Shown here: one piece after another, positions 44,990 through 54,775 of the stretch
Layout of the letters: each line of letters begins with the position of its first letter
Position numbering within the stretch: position 1 is the stretch's first letter
Source: Shimia ponticola
GTDB taxonomy: Bacteria > Pseudomonadota > Alphaproteobacteria > Rhodobacterales > Rhodobacteraceae
Reading direction: 5' to 3'
Length of the DNA stretch: 64,000 nucleotides
NCBI RefSeq assembly: GCF_007995215.1
Contig: NZ_VCDK01000005.1
Span: 124,001-188,000, forward strand
Program-made: the position numbers and the translations under genes
The notes under the pieces: generated by a model
What the model was told of the DNA's origin: nothing
The model's input: the letters and a program-made list of their open reading frames with translations, nothing else
Databases searched by the model: none

Positions 44990-45574
44990 TCAGAGCGCGG
45001 CTGCCCTTTGATAGGCGGGGCGGTTGCGGAGCGCCTTGGACCAGGTCTTGACCCGTTCGTTTTCGACCGGGAATTTCGCGACAACGGCCCAACCGATGCA
45101 ATGACAGGCAACGACGTCCGGCACCGTGAGGCTATCCCCGGCCAAGAATTCACCCTCTAACCGCTGGTCCAGACGCTCCACGGATTGGCGCCATTCCTCT
45201 TTGAGTGATGGCTTAATCTCGGGTACTCGCATCGCCTCTGGCAGGGCGAAGCTATGTTTGGAGGCCGTCCAAAGGACACTGTCCATCTCATCCAGAACAA
45301 AGTGCAAATGTGCATCCTGCCGTGCTCGCGCGATCGTGCCTGCCGGATGCGTCAGAGCGCCGTGTTTGTCCGCAAGGTAGGTGAGGATCGCGGTGGAATC
45401 CGTGATCACCTGATCGCCGTCCAGAAGGACCGGAACTTTGCCCGAAGGATTGAGTTCGAGAACCTTTTCAGAGCGCGGCCCCTCGTTGAGATGCTCATAG
45501 GGAATGCCCAACTCCTCAAGCGCCCAAAGCACGCGAAAGGCGCGGCTGCGTGCGCCACCAACAACGGTATACAT
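44990..45574 (-). CDS. glutathione S-transferase family protein
   Basis: A 194-residue GST with a thioredoxin-like N-terminal half (RAFRVLWALEELGIPYEHLN, then NPSGKVPVLLDG and the DSTAILTYLADKHG glutathione-binding turn) and a helical C-terminal half (VPDVVACHCIGWAVVAKF). The N-terminal catalytic residue is a Ser/Arg-type rather than the classical Tyr, so glutathione chemistry is likely but unproven. It ends 3 bases after cobN, convergent, and abuts holA at 45575. Confidence 0.85.
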   Translation of the reverse strand: MYTVVGGARSRAFRVLWALEELGIPYEHLNEGPRSEKVLELNPSGKVPVLLDGDQVITDSTAILTYLADKHGALTHPAGTIARARQDAHLHFVLDEMDSVLWTASKHSFALPEAMRVPEIKPSLKEEWRQSVERLDQRLEGEFLAGDSLTVPDVVACHCIGWAVVAKFPVENERVKTWSKALRNRPAYQRAAAL

Positions 45575-46603
45575 CTATCGGGGTCTCCCCATCATCGCGA
45601 GCCGGATCAGCGCGCGTTCCATCAATGCCATCGCAGGCGCAGTCTGCGCCGCTGAGCGCAGCGTCAGGTCTGTTTCGGTCAGTAGGCTAAGCCCGTCCTC
45701 AAGCCGTGGCCGCCCCCAGTTCTGTGCCTGTCGCAGCATCCGGTCCCGTCGCGGGCCAAACACAGGGGGACGGACACGCCCAATACCCTGAGCAGCTCCG
45801 CCCGGATCGCTGGCGGCGGCATGCAACGTCCTGAAATGGCGCGTCGCCATGATACAAAGCGTGACCGGCAAAGTGCCTTGAGACTCAAGCCGCCGCATCA
45901 TTGGACCCAATTCCTGCGCGCGCCCCTCGGCTACGATATTCAGCAGGTCATCTACCTCGGCTTCGGTGGATGTGGGTGCGCAAGCCTCGACATCGGCGCT
46001 GGTGGCAGGCGTCGCGTCACCGATCTTGTAAAGCGCGACTTTCTCGACCAGCTGCGCAAAGTCTCCCGGATCAAGCGCGCGCGACAGGGCAAAGAGCGCA
46101 TCCATGCCGTCAGACGCCACCTCGGCCAAGCCTGCCTTTTGCAGTGTCGCTTCGATTTCCGCCCGCGACGGGGGGTCGTTATAGATCGCGGCTGCAAGCG
46201 CGTTTGGGTGACCTTCAAAGAACTTCCGCAGAGTGGAACGGGCGTTCAGGTTACCGGCGGCGATGACCACCTGAGCGTCGCCCGGTTGCCATTCCTCCAG
46301 CGCAGGGAGGATGGCCTTGGCCTGAACCTCGGTCGCTTCGTCAACAAACACCACGCGCGGCCCGGCAAAGAACCCTACGGCCTTGATCGCATCGGCCAGT
46401 GCTGCCGGGTCTTTGCGCAGGTCGCTCGCCATAAGCCGGGTCAGGCGCATTTCCTCCTCGCCCTGAGGTCCTACAAGCGCGGCGACCAGTTCTTGCCGCT
46501 TGAGCGCTACGCGCATGGCATCCTGACCGAAAATCAAAACGCCCAGCTTGTCTGGATCTGGTCTCGAAAAATACCCGGCTGCGTCGCGCGCGTTGAGTTT
46601 CAC
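45575..46603 (-). CDS. holA: DNA polymerase III delta subunit
   Basis: A 342-residue clamp-loader subunit that opens the sliding clamp in replication. The three-domain HolA plan is visible: AAA+-like N-terminal part (KLGVLIFGQDAMRVALKRQE, then RVVFVDEATEVQ), an ATPase-like middle and a C-terminal collar domain (VTLCIMATRHFRTLHAAA). The start is a GTG at 46603 (MKLNARDAAGYF). It lies 10 bases downstream of lptE, the common leuS-lptE-holA arrangement. Confidence 0.92.
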   Translation of the reverse strand: MKLNARDAAGYFSRPDPDKLGVLIFGQDAMRVALKRQELVAALVGPQGEEEMRLTRLMASDLRKDPAALADAIKAVGFFAGPRVVFVDEATEVQAKAILPALEEWQPGDAQVVIAAGNLNARSTLRKFFEGHPNALAAAIYNDPPSRAEIEATLQKAGLAEVASDGMDALFALSRALDPGDFAQLVEKVALYKIGDATPATSADVEACAPTSTEAEVDDLLNIVAEGRAQELGPMMRRLESQGTLPVTLCIMATRHFRTLHAAASDPGGAAQGIGRVRPPVFGPRRDRMLRQAQNWGRPRLEDGLSLLTETDLTLRSAAQTAPAMALMERALIRLAMMGRPR

Positions 46604-46613
46604 TGCGCTCGAC

Positions 46614-47096
46614 CTAAACCGCTGCGGCGATCAGATCCTGCGTGATCTGGTCAGCCAGGATTTGCATCAGGCGTTTATTGGCGTCTTGGCGGGCCGTCTG
46701 GGTGGCCTGCGTGCTTCCTGTATTGGAGAACCCAGCGAACCCGCGCACCGACCCACGCGCTACGACCTCACCTGTGGAACGGTTCCTAAGCGTGTAGGTC
46801 GCGGTCCCAATCAGGTCGCGGCGCGTGATGGTGTTGGTCGATGAAATCGCGACGCTCGCGTCTTCAATGCTCACCGCGTAGCTCAGGTCAAACGCCGGAT
46901 CATCGGCGACGCCCAAGGATCGCTCAAGCGCGCCGTTCAGCCAGAAATCATTCTGGTTGCGCGGTTCTTGCACCGCCACGCGGCCTTGCAATGCCTGCGC
47001 TCCCCCGCCCGGCCCATAAACCGGCGAAAAGCCACACGCCGCCAGCGGCAACGCAAGGCTGCCCAGTAGGAATTGGCGGCGGTTAAATGACGACAT
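46614..47096 (-). CDS. lptE: LPS assembly lipoprotein LptE
   Basis: A 160-residue outer-membrane lipoprotein that plugs LptD in lipopolysaccharide export. The signal peptide ends with lipobox [11 protein letters not shown]. The rest is a mixed alpha/beta domain with [20 protein letters not shown], typical of alphaproteobacterial LptE. It overlaps the leuS end by 14 bases, in a leuS-lptE-holA unit. Confidence 0.9.
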   Translation of the reverse strand: MSSFNRRQFLLGSLALPLAACGFSPVYGPGGGAQALQGRVAVQEPRNQNDFWLNGALERSLGVADDPAFDLSYAVSIEDASVAISSTNTITRRDLIGTATYTLRNRSTGEVVARGSVRGFAGFSNTGSTQATQTARQDANKRLMQILADQITQDLIAAAV

Positions 47097-49650
47097 TCAC
47101 GATCCGACCGGGGACAACGATCAGTTTCTTGGGCGATGCCCCGTCCAGCGCCCTGACGACAGCTTCGTTCGCAAGTACGAGTTTTTCAACCTCATCCTTT
47201 GGCATGTCCTTGGGCACCGTGATCTCGTCCCGGCGTTTGCCGTTGATCTGGATCGGAAGCGTCACGCTGCTTTCGACCAGCATCGCCTCATCGGCAACCG
47301 GCCATGGTGCATTGACGATCAGTCCCTCACCACCCTGATGGGCCCAGATATCCTCGGCCAAATGCGGGGTCATAGGGGCCATCAATTGCGCCAGCGTCAT
47401 GATCGCTTGGCGCTGAGCCGAATAGGATGCCTTGGACTTGGCCAGAACGGCAGTAAATCCGTAAAGCTTTGCGATTGCTGCGTTAAATCCAAAGCTTTCA
47501 ACGCCGCCGGTCACATCGCGGATGGTCTTGTGCATCTCGCGCAGCAAATCCTCGTCGCCATGCCCTTTGGCGTCGCGGTCAATTTGTCCGATCTTGTCGC
47601 ACAGGTTCCAGACGCGCGTCAGGTGCTTGGACGCAGCCTCTGCACCCGAGGCGGTCCATTCGACGTCACGCTCTGGCGGGCTGTCGGACAGAACGAACCA
47701 GCGCGCTGTGTCCGCGCCATATTCGCTGACGATGGCGGCGGGGTCGACGACGTTATTTTTCGATTTGGACATCTTGGCCGATGGCACGATGTCCGCCTCT
47801 GTTCCATCAGCAAGGAAGGCTTTGCCGTCCTTCAGCGTCACATCCTGCGGATAGTGATAGACGGGGCGTCCCTTTTCATCCGTGGTTTTGTAGATTGCGT
47901 GCGTGACCATGCCCTGTGTGAACAGCGCATCAAATGGCTCTTTCGCACTCTCTGGCAGGTGGCCGGTAATGTGCATCGCCCGCGCAAAGAAGCGGGAGTA
48001 GAGCAGGTGCAGGATCGCGTGTTCGATGCCGCCGATATACTGGTCGACATTCATCCAGTAGGCAGCGTCATCCGCGTCGGTGGGAGTCGCAGCGTGCGGC
48101 GCGGTAAAGCGGGCAAAGTACCAGGACGAGTCCACGAAAGTGTCCATCGTATCCGTTTCGCGCTGCGCAGGTTGACCGCATTTCGGGCAAGTGCAGTTCC
48201 GCCACGATGGATGACGGTCCAACGGATTGCCCGGGATGTTAAAGTCAATCGCCTTGCCGTCTTCGTCGTAGGGCAGCGCGATAGGTAGGTTTTCTTTCTT
48301 TTCAGGCACTACACCGCATTCGTCGCAATGCACGACCGGGATCGGGCAACCCCAATAACGCTGGCGGCTCAGCCCCCAATCACGCAGGCGGAATTGCACT
48401 TTGCCCTGCCCCAGACCGCGTTTCTCGGCCCAGTCGATTGTGGCATCGATGGCCTCTTGGCCTGTGGCTTCGGTCAGACCAGCGGGCTGGTTCACCCAGC
48501 GCACTTTTTCAGTCTTGGCTGGGACAAAGGCTTCGTTCGCGACCGGCGTGTCATCGTCCAACGCAAAGAAGGTGTCGATGACCGGCAGGCCATATTTACG
48601 CGCAAAATCAAGGTCACGCTGGTCATGTGCCGGACAGGCAAAGATCGCGCCAGTGCCGTAGCCCATCATCACAAAGTTCGCGACCCAGACCGGCAACGGA
48701 TCACCGCCCAGCGGATTTTCCACGGTCAGCCCGGTGTCAAAGCCCTTCTTCTCGGCCTTTTCCATCGCGGCTTCGGTGGTGTCCATCTTCTTGCACTCAT
48801 CCGCAAAGGCGGCGAGGTCGGCGTTGTCTTTGGCGAGTTCTTTCGTCAGCGGATGGTCCGGCGCGAGGCCGATGAAAGAGGCGCCAACCAGTGTGTCGGG
48901 GCGCGTAGTGTAAACAGTGATGCCGTCGTGACCGTGCGCAGGTGCGGTCAGGTCAAAGGTCATCTCCAGCCCACGGCTCTTGCCGATCCAGTTTTCCTGC
49001 ATCAACCGTACCTTGGCGGGCCAGTTATCGAGACCGTCGAGGGCCTCCAACAACTCATCCGCCATATCGCTGATCTTAAAGAACCACTGGGTCAGCTCGC
49101 GCTTTTCGACCTCGGCGCCTGAGCGCCAGCCTTTGCCGTCGATGACCTGTTCGTTCGCCAGAACGGTCATGTCGACCGGGTCCCAGTTCACGACCGCGTT
49201 CTTGCGATACACCAGCCCAGCCTCAAGCATGTCGAGGAACAGCGCCTGCTGCTGGCCGTAGTATTCCGGATCGCAGGTCGCGAACATCCGCGACCAGTCG
49301 AGCGACAGACCCAGCGGCTTCATCTGTTCGACCATGGTGTCGATGTTGCCGTAGGTCCAATCCTTCGGGTGGCCGCCCGATGCCATGGCGGCGTTTTCGG
49401 CTGGCATGCCAAAGGCGTCGAAGCCCATGGGGTGCAACACGTTGTGACCCGTGCTCATCTTATAACGCGCTATGACGTCGCCCATCGTATAGTTGCGGAC
49501 GTGCCCCATGTGCAGCTTGCCTGACGGATATGGGAACATCTCAAGGACGTAATACTTGGGTTTTGCACCGGCTTTCGTGGCCTTGAATGTCTCGGCTTCG
49601 GCCCACTTGGCCTGCCATTTCGGTTCGATGTCAGAGGGGGCGTAAGGCAT
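47083..49650 (-). CDS. leuS: leucyl-tRNA synthetase
   Basis: The 855-residue class I enzyme charges tRNA-Leu. HIGH-type motif [15 protein letters not shown] is at about residues 41-55, the CP1 editing domain about 220-400 ([13 protein letters not shown]), a zinc-ribbon-like [13 protein letters not shown] and [11 protein letters not shown] lie in the catalytic insert, and [12 protein letters not shown] is the second signature. The anticodon-binding and C-terminal domains complete it. ATG at 49650 ([13 protein letters not shown]). Confidence 0.97.
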   Translation of the reverse strand: MPYAPSDIEPKWQAKWAEAETFKATKAGAKPKYYVLEMFPYPSGKLHMGHVRNYTMGDVIARYKMSTGHNVLHPMGFDAFGMPAENAAMASGGHPKDWTYGNIDTMVEQMKPLGLSLDWSRMFATCDPEYYGQQQALFLDMLEAGLVYRKNAVVNWDPVDMTVLANEQVIDGKGWRSGAEVEKRELTQWFFKISDMADELLEALDGLDNWPAKVRLMQENWIGKSRGLEMTFDLTAPAHGHDGITVYTTRPDTLVGASFIGLAPDHPLTKELAKDNADLAAFADECKKMDTTEAAMEKAEKKGFDTGLTVENPLGGDPLPVWVANFVMMGYGTGAIFACPAHDQRDLDFARKYGLPVIDTFFALDDDTPVANEAFVPAKTEKVRWVNQPAGLTEATGQEAIDATIDWAEKRGLGQGKVQFRLRDWGLSRQRYWGCPIPVVHCDECGVVPEKKENLPIALPYDEDGKAIDFNIPGNPLDRHPSWRNCTCPKCGQPAQRETDTMDTFVDSSWYFARFTAPHAATPTDADDAAYWMNVDQYIGGIEHAILHLLYSRFFARAMHITGHLPESAKEPFDALFTQGMVTHAIYKTTDEKGRPVYHYPQDVTLKDGKAFLADGTEADIVPSAKMSKSKNNVVDPAAIVSEYGADTARWFVLSDSPPERDVEWTASGAEAASKHLTRVWNLCDKIGQIDRDAKGHGDEDLLREMHKTIRDVTGGVESFGFNAAIAKLYGFTAVLAKSKASYSAQRQAIMTLAQLMAPMTPHLAEDIWAHQGGEGLIVNAPWPVADEAMLVESSVTLPIQINGKRRDEITVPKDMPKDEVEKLVLANEAVVRALDGASPKKLIVVPGRIVNVVI

Positions 49651-49795
49651 GGTTCGGTGTCCGGGAAACTGGGTGTCGGTGTGCGGTTTAATGCGCTTGT
49701 TCGGGTGGGTCTAGGTGGGGCTTCGTTCACGCGTCCAAACAAGGGATTTGGCGCGCAAGCGTTGCAAGCGCGTCGAATACTCAATGGATCTTTGA

Positions 49796-50239
49796 TTATA
49801 GGCGGCCGTCAGCCACGCGAAGCTGGCGAGCACGGCTCAGGATCGCATCCTCGACCGCGCGGACGGTTGCAGGCGATGCAGGTCCAGAGCGGGTGACAAG
49901 CGCAACATTCAGCGAGCGCGCCTCTAGCGCTGGATCCTGCACAAGGATCGTCGCACGATAGGCCCGGCCACCGCCGGGTGGCGTACCAAAACCCGTCACG
50001 ATCACGCCGGTGAAGGGATCAACCGTCTGGATTGGGAGGAAATCAAGCGTCTCAAGCGCGGCGCGCCAGAGATAACGGTTTACGGCGACGGTTTCGCCGC
50101 CCCTGATCCGTGCGGCCTGTTGCGTCGCCGGTTCGCGCGCACCCAATCCCAATCCGGAAAACGGGTTCGGGATCGACCCGCAACCGACCAAAGCGGCCAG
50201 CGCAGAAATGGCGCCAAAGCGGATGATTGACTGTTTCAT
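49796..50239 (-). CDS. DUF3576 lipoprotein
   Basis: A 147-residue outer-envelope protein with signal peptide and lipobox LVGCGSIPNP. The mature part has VNRYLWRAALETLDFLPIQT and VTGFGTPPGGGRAYRATILV, the DUF3576 signature; role unknown. I use the ATG at 50239, where the signal peptide is of normal length; the frame extends to 50263. It lies upstream of leuS with a 145-base gap, so promoters of its own and of leuS are likely there, though I see no clear boxes. Confidence 0.85.
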   Translation of the reverse strand: MKQSIIRFGAISALAALVGCGSIPNPFSGLGLGAREPATQQAARIRGGETVAVNRYLWRAALETLDFLPIQTVDPFTGVIVTGFGTPPGGGRAYRATILVQDPALEARSLNVALVTRSGPASPATVRAVEDAILSRARQLRVADGRL

Positions 50240-50330
50240 GAGGGCCCCACTCATTCCTTTCATTCACCTTTAACCAACGGCACCCAAGGTGCCAAGTCCG
50301 GCAAACTGTTGAAGGACCTTCAGAAAAGAA

Positions 50331-50355
50331 AAGAGCGGCCCAAAGGACCGCTCTT
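50331..50355 (-). terminator. Rho-independent terminator of the porin gene
   Basis: On the minus strand, AAGAGCGG-TCCTTTGGG-CCGCTCTT is followed by a T-rich run (TTCTTTTCT). It directly follows the porin stop. Confidence 0.88.
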
Positions 50356-50378
50356 CCCTAAATGAACTGACGTTCGAC

Positions 50379-51455
50379 TTAGAATGCGAAGGACAGGGAC
50401 AGCGTGGTGCCGTCTTTCACGTCGCGTGGGCCGATTTCGTCGTTGCCGGTGTCATCGCCATACGATGCGGTGAAGGTCGCGCCGCCACCCAGGTCGTATT
50501 CTGCACCGATGTACTGACCGTCGTCATCCGAACCGCCTGCGAACGCAACGATGCCGTTGCCCAGGTCGTATTCCATGTTGATGCCGGCGTCTTCGTCACC
50601 ACCATCGTGGTAGAATGCGTCGATCGACAGTGGGCCGTCGGAGTATGCAACTGCGATACCGTAGCTGTCGTCGATTGCCGACTCAGACACGTAGAAGAAG
50701 GTCGCGGTCACAGGACCGATTGGGTATGCAACTTCGATACCAGTCGAGTCTTCGTCGTCGTCCTGAGCGTAAGCAAAGGTCACGTCTGCGCCACCGAAGG
50801 AGCCGGACACTGCCAGACCAAACACTTCGTTGGCGTTGTTGTCGCCGTTGAAGAGAACGAAGTCAGCTGCGAAATCGCCGTCAACTTCTTCTTGGTATGC
50901 CAGGATAACGTTGACCGCGCCAACGTCTGCAGTGACACCCAACGACAGTTGCTCCAGGTCGCCATTGGCGTTGCCCGAACCACCAGTCACGTCACCGATG
51001 GTGTCGTTGTAAAGGATGTACGACAGGCCAGCAGTCACACCACCGAACATTGCTTCACCGCGCATGACGGTTTCGCCATCTGCTTCGGAGAATGCGTCTT
51101 CCGCCATGTTGGTGACGCCCGACCAGTAGGTTTCAGCTGCGTATGCAGTGTCACCGAAGATCAGCGATGCAGTGTCGGACGACAGCGACAGGGTCGCGTT
51201 GTTGTCAGCGACAAAGCCGTCGGAGTCGACTTCGTCATCTTCACCGTCGGTCAGCTCAAAGCCGAACGATGCCGATGCAGTCAGACCGTTGTCCAGTGTC
51301 TGCGACAGAGTCACGTCCAGATCGACGTCAAAGTCGAAACCGTCGGTGATGTCGTCATTGTATTCCAGAGTGGCTGCGCCCGACCAGCTGACTTCTGCAG
51401 CTGCTGCGCCTGCCAGCACGACCAGAGCGGTCGAAGCGAGAAGGATGCGTTTCAT
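50379..51455 (-). CDS. outer-membrane porin
   Basis: A 358-residue trimeric general porin. A signal peptide (1-19, ending AAAAE) is followed by a repetitive acidic beta-barrel: many alternating strands such as TLEYNDDITDGFDFDVDLDV, frequent Gly and Asp, and a final LSFAF with a terminal Phe for BAM recognition. This is the Rhodobacterales-type porin. The start ATG at 51455 has GAGGGA upstream. A terminator and a perfect palindrome in the 5' leader suggest a highly regulated, strongly expressed gene. Confidence 0.93.
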   Translation of the reverse strand: MKRILLASTALVVLAGAAAAEVSWSGAATLEYNDDITDGFDFDVDLDVTLSQTLDNGLTASASFGFELTDGEDDEVDSDGFVADNNATLSLSSDTASLIFGDTAYAAETYWSGVTNMAEDAFSEADGETVMRGEAMFGGVTAGLSYILYNDTIGDVTGGSGNANGDLEQLSLGVTADVGAVNVILAYQEEVDGDFAADFVLFNGDNNANEVFGLAVSGSFGGADVTFAYAQDDDEDSTGIEVAYPIGPVTATFFYVSESAIDDSYGIAVAYSDGPLSIDAFYHDGGDEDAGINMEYDLGNGIVAFAGGSDDDGQYIGAEYDLGGGATFTASYGDDTGNDEIGPRDVKDGTTLSLSFAF

Positions 51456-51472
51456 GTTTTTCCCTCGTGTTT

Positions 51473-51488
51473 GCATTCTCGAGAATGC
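51473..51488. promoter_or_regulatory. perfect 16-bp palindrome in porin leader
   Basis: GCATTCTC-GAGAATGC lies 17 bases upstream of the porin ATG, just before the GAGGGA ribosome site. It is either an operator or a loopless hairpin-forming element of the mRNA leader. Confidence 0.5.
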
Positions 51489-51699
51489 GTAATCCCCAAG
51501 AACGGGTCTTAGCATGGTGGTGTATTGGCTCTGACGGCCCGTAATGGTCAAGCGATGCACCTCAGTGCCTATCGGTCTGCCCCATGATTGATGCAAAGTA
51601 GCCACACACTGTGGGTCTGGATTTCATCTCAAAACTGGGCCAAGCGGCGAGCAGGGCCAAATGTGGCGAAATCAAGGTCAAAACAAGGGGGTTTTGCGA

Positions 51700-52356
51700 A
51701 TGAGCTATGCAGACATTACTGAGCGAGTCGCTGAGGCGGAACGCGCAGCAGGACGCCCAGAAGGCAGTGTTCACCTGATCGCGGTGTCAAAAGTGCAGCC
51801 GGAACCACGCGTCCGTGCCGTTCTTGAGCAAGGCCACCGGCTCTATGGCGAGAATCGGGTGCAGGAGGCCGAAGAGCGCTGGTCAGCCCTGAAACCCGAT
51901 TTCCCCGACACGGACCTGCATCTTGTCGGGCCGCTTCAGTCCAACAAAGTCCGCCCTGCGCTTGAACTGTTTTCCACGATCCATTCCCTGGACCGCCCGA
52001 AACTGGCCAAAGCCATCGCCCGCATTGCACAAGAGGTCGGCCACTCACCGAACCTCTTCATTCAGGTCAACACGGGAGAAGAGCCTCAGAAAGCCGGAAT
52101 CACGCCGGACGATCTTGACGCTTTTGTGGCAGAGTGTCGGTCGATGGACCTCAACATCCAAGGTCTCATGTGCCTGCCCCCCGTTGATGAGGAGGCCGCC
52201 TTGCACTTTGCGCTGTTGGCTAAATTGGCGGAGCGCAATGGTCTAAAGGGCCTCTCGATGGGAATGAGCGCGGACTTTGACAAGGCGATCAAGTTTGGCG
52301 CCACGCATATCCGCGTCGGATCAGCGATCTTTGGCGAACGCGTGAAACCGGCCTAA
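51700..52356 (+). CDS. YggS-family PLP homeostasis protein
   Basis: A 218-residue single-domain alanine-racemase-fold protein that binds pyridoxal phosphate and buffers B6. LIAVSKVQPEPRVRAVLEQG contains the PLP lysine (KVQP), YGENRVQEAEERW and LQSNKVRPALELF follow, and SMGMSADFDKAIKFGATHIR with GSAIFG closes it. I use ATG 51700 (MSYADITERV); the frame extends to 51661. It is divergent from the porin and overlaps the L,D-transpeptidase end by 4 bases. Confidence 0.93.
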   Translation: MSYADITERVAEAERAAGRPEGSVHLIAVSKVQPEPRVRAVLEQGHRLYGENRVQEAEERWSALKPDFPDTDLHLVGPLQSNKVRPALELFSTIHSLDRPKLAKAIARIAQEVGHSPNLFIQVNTGEEPQKAGITPDDLDAFVAECRSMDLNIQGLMCLPPVDEEAALHFALLAKLAERNGLKGLSMGMSADFDKAIKFGATHIRVGSAIFGERVKPA

Positions 52357-52847
52357 AGGACGATGACGCGCGTATCGTAACGGATGCGCGGCAGCAGCCA
52401 ATAAAGATGGTCCCGACGAAACGCCACGCACCCTTCAGTAGGATACCCCGGCTTGCGCCATTGATGTAGAAATATGGCCGAGCCTCTACCTTTGACCGCG
52501 TAAGGCCAATTCCAATCGGTAAGAAGCACCACATCATATAACGGGTCAGCTCGGCGAAGCGCCTCATGGCTATGCGGATAGGGTGCACGTACCATAAGAT
52601 TGTAGTCTTCATGCGCGGGATCGTCAGACCACAGATCCCCCGGCCTGATCGGGAGCGCCCAGTCGGCAGGTCGCGACAGGCGGTCAGGCCGATAGAGCAT
52701 TCCGACCAACCGATGCGTACCGCGAGGCGTGGCACCGTCGCCTTCTTTCTTTCGCTTGGTGATGCCACCACGCCCAACCGTGCAGGGCAGTTTGCGACCG
52801 AAGGCGCGTACATGGGTCGGCGTGACAACAATATCGGTACGCCTCAT
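52353..52847 (-). CDS. L,D-transpeptidase (YkuD-type catalytic domain)
   Basis: A 164-residue protein with a YkuD-like domain. The active-site motif HQWRKPGYPTEGCVAFRRDH carries His and Cys in the TEGCVAFR form. Earlier parts (VGMLYRPDRLSRPADWALPI and the DVVLLTDWNWPYAVKG loop) match short cytosolic-looking L,D-transpeptidase-family proteins that lack a signal peptide, so its location is unclear. Peptidoglycan cross-linking or lipoprotein attachment is the family role. Convergent overlap of 4 bases with yggS. Confidence 0.85.
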   Translation of the reverse strand: MRRTDIVVTPTHVRAFGRKLPCTVGRGGITKRKKEGDGATPRGTHRLVGMLYRPDRLSRPADWALPIRPGDLWSDDPAHEDYNLMVRAPYPHSHEALRRADPLYDVVLLTDWNWPYAVKGRGSAIFLHQWRKPGYPTEGCVAFRRDHLYWLLPRIRYDTRVIVL

Positions 52848-52860
52848 GGCGCGGCACCGA

Positions 52861-53922
52861 TCACAACAGGTGTCCGGACTTCGCCGCCTTCACGGCGAGG
52901 TAATGCGCGTTCTCGGGCGTCTCTCCAACCTTGAGCGGGACACGTTCGACAACTTCGACACCGTGATCATTCATCCGCGCCACCTTGGCGGGGTTGTTGG
53001 TCATCAACCGCGTGCTGGTAAAACCAAGCTTGCGAAGCAGGTCTGCGCCCAGCGCCAAATCGCGTTCGTCGTCTTCAAAACCCAACCTGTGGTTCGCCTC
53101 GACCGTATCAAAGCCCATGTTCTGCAAAGCGTAGGCGCGCATCTTGTTGGCGAGCCCGATTCCGCGGCCTTCTTGGTTCAAATACAAAAGGACCCCATTG
53201 CCCTCTTGGCCCATGGCCTCCAACGCTGCGCGCAGTTGCGGACCGCAATCACATTTCAACGACCCAAGCACGTCGCCGGTAAAGCAGGCCGAGTGCAGGC
53301 GCGAAAGAACAGGTTGTGATCTGTCCGGGCTACCGATCTCGATTGCGTAGTGTTCGGTTCCGCCGTCATCGGGGCGAAAGATGTGTAGGCGTCCAGCCTG
53401 AGATGCCTCAAGCGGGAGGCGCGCGTGAACGACCTCGGCAAATGTGGCGCGTTCGGGGATGTCGGTACCGACCTGAGTCAGCCCCAAGGTAACATGCGGT
53501 CCCGCGACTACGATCACTGCCGGTAGAAGTTGCGCTGACTTGGCCAGAGCAATGCCCGCACGATGAATGTCGGTATTGCCGCCACGCAGACTTTTGAACG
53601 GGCCCTTCATGGGGTGGCGCAAATCGGTCGCCGGATCAGCGACCGAATGCACCCAATCCAGCGTCGCATCCGCCGGAAGGCCAAAGCGCGCCGTGCCGAC
53701 ATCATAGGCATGCGCCTTGAGCGTGGCCGCGCGCCAATCGGTGACCGCGATTTCGACCGGCTGGTCCATTTTGCGCAAGGCATCAAATCGGTCGTTCTGC
53801 AAAGTCTCGATCGCAAAGACGAGCGCGCCTTCGATCACGACTGGCAATCCCATACGCAAATCGGTCCGCGCGCGGGCGCGCATTTCGGCGGATGTTGGCG
53901 TGAAAGGATGCGGTGTTGTCAT
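52861..53922 (-). CDS. ribA: GTP cyclohydrolase II with N-terminal extension
   Basis: A 353-residue enzyme for the first step of riboflavin synthesis. The C-terminal half (about 165-353) is RibA with the zinc set HSACFTGDVLGSLKCDCG (Cys-x10-Cys-x-Cys) and NQEGRGIGLANKMRAY. The N-terminal ~150 residues lack a recognised catalytic motif and resemble the extra domain of alphaproteobacterial RibA, related to but not the DHBP synthase fold with certainty. I start at ATG 53922 (MTTPHPFTPTSAEM); 53931 is also possible. It is 13 bases from the L,D-transpeptidase. Confidence 0.9.
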   Translation of the reverse strand: MTTPHPFTPTSAEMRARARTDLRMGLPVVIEGALVFAIETLQNDRFDALRKMDQPVEIAVTDWRAATLKAHAYDVGTARFGLPADATLDWVHSVADPATDLRHPMKGPFKSLRGGNTDIHRAGIALAKSAQLLPAVIVVAGPHVTLGLTQVGTDIPERATFAEVVHARLPLEASQAGRLHIFRPDDGGTEHYAIEIGSPDRSQPVLSRLHSACFTGDVLGSLKCDCGPQLRAALEAMGQEGNGVLLYLNQEGRGIGLANKMRAYALQNMGFDTVEANHRLGFEDDERDLALGADLLRKLGFTSTRLMTNNPAKVARMNDHGVEVVERVPLKVGETPENAHYLAVKAAKSGHLL

Positions 53923-54070
53923 GGTCCGCATATAGGCCCGCACGCTTCGAAATTGAAACAATCATATCTCCCGGCTAACGGCTGCGTGAGAGAAATGTTG
54001 CAAACCTTGCCCATCGTGACGCGTTGGCCAATCTCCTGATCAGACGCGCCACAAATCGGCGGAGGAACGC

Positions 54071-54757
54071 ATGGCACAACTGAAGAAAATCCTGCTCATC
54101 GACGATGATGACGATCTGCGCGAAGCGCTGGGTGAGCAACTGATCATGACCGAAGACTTCGATGTCTTCGAGGGCGGATCAGGGGCCGAGGCCATGGAAA
54201 AGATCAAGGACAGCCTTTATGATCTGGTCATCCTCGACGTTGGCCTGCCCGATACCGATGGGCGCGAACTGTGCCGACTGATGCGCAAGCAAGGCGTGAA
54301 ATGCCCCGTCCTGATGCTGACAGGCCACGACACCGACGCCGACACCATCCTGGGTCTGGACGCGGGTGCCAATGACTATGTCACCAAACCCTTCAAATTT
54401 CCTGTGCTGCTGGCCCGCATTCGCGCCCAGCTTCGTCAGCATGAACAATCGGAAGACGCCGTCTTCCAGCTTGGGCCCTACACCTTCAAGCCAGCGATGA
54501 AGCTGCTTGTCACGGAAGAAGACAAGAAGATCCGTCTCACGGAAAAAGAGACGAATATTTTGAAGTTCCTCTACCGCTCTACCGACGGCGTCGTCGCGCG
54601 CGATATTCTGTTGCACGAAGTGTGGGGCTACAACGCTGGCGTCACGACCCACACGCTGGAAACGCACATCTATCGTCTGCGCCAAAAGATCGAGCCGGAT
54701 CCATCGAATGCGCGCCTGCTGGTTACCGAGTCCGGTGGGTACAGATTGGTGGCGTAA
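54071..54757 (+). CDS. OmpR-family response regulator (CenR-like)
   Basis: A 228-residue regulator with receiver domain (1-122; LLIDDDDDLREAL acidic pocket, phospho-acceptor Asp in LVILDVGLPD, Lys in YVTKPFKFP) and a winged-helix DNA-binding domain (about 128-225; RLTEKETNILKFLYR, THTLETHIYRLRQKI). The sequence strongly resembles the essential CenR-type regulator of Rhodobacterales, recalled and not checked. No kinase gene is adjacent. GGAGG precedes the ATG. Confidence 0.9.
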   Translation: MAQLKKILLIDDDDDLREALGEQLIMTEDFDVFEGGSGAEAMEKIKDSLYDLVILDVGLPDTDGRELCRLMRKQGVKCPVLMLTGHDTDADTILGLDAGANDYVTKPFKFPVLLARIRAQLRQHEQSEDAVFQLGPYTFKPAMKLLVTEEDKKIRLTEKETNILKFLYRSTDGVVARDILLHEVWGYNAGVTTHTLETHIYRLRQKIEPDPSNARLLVTESGGYRLVA

Positions 54758-54775
54758 TTTTTGTTGGAACCTTTT

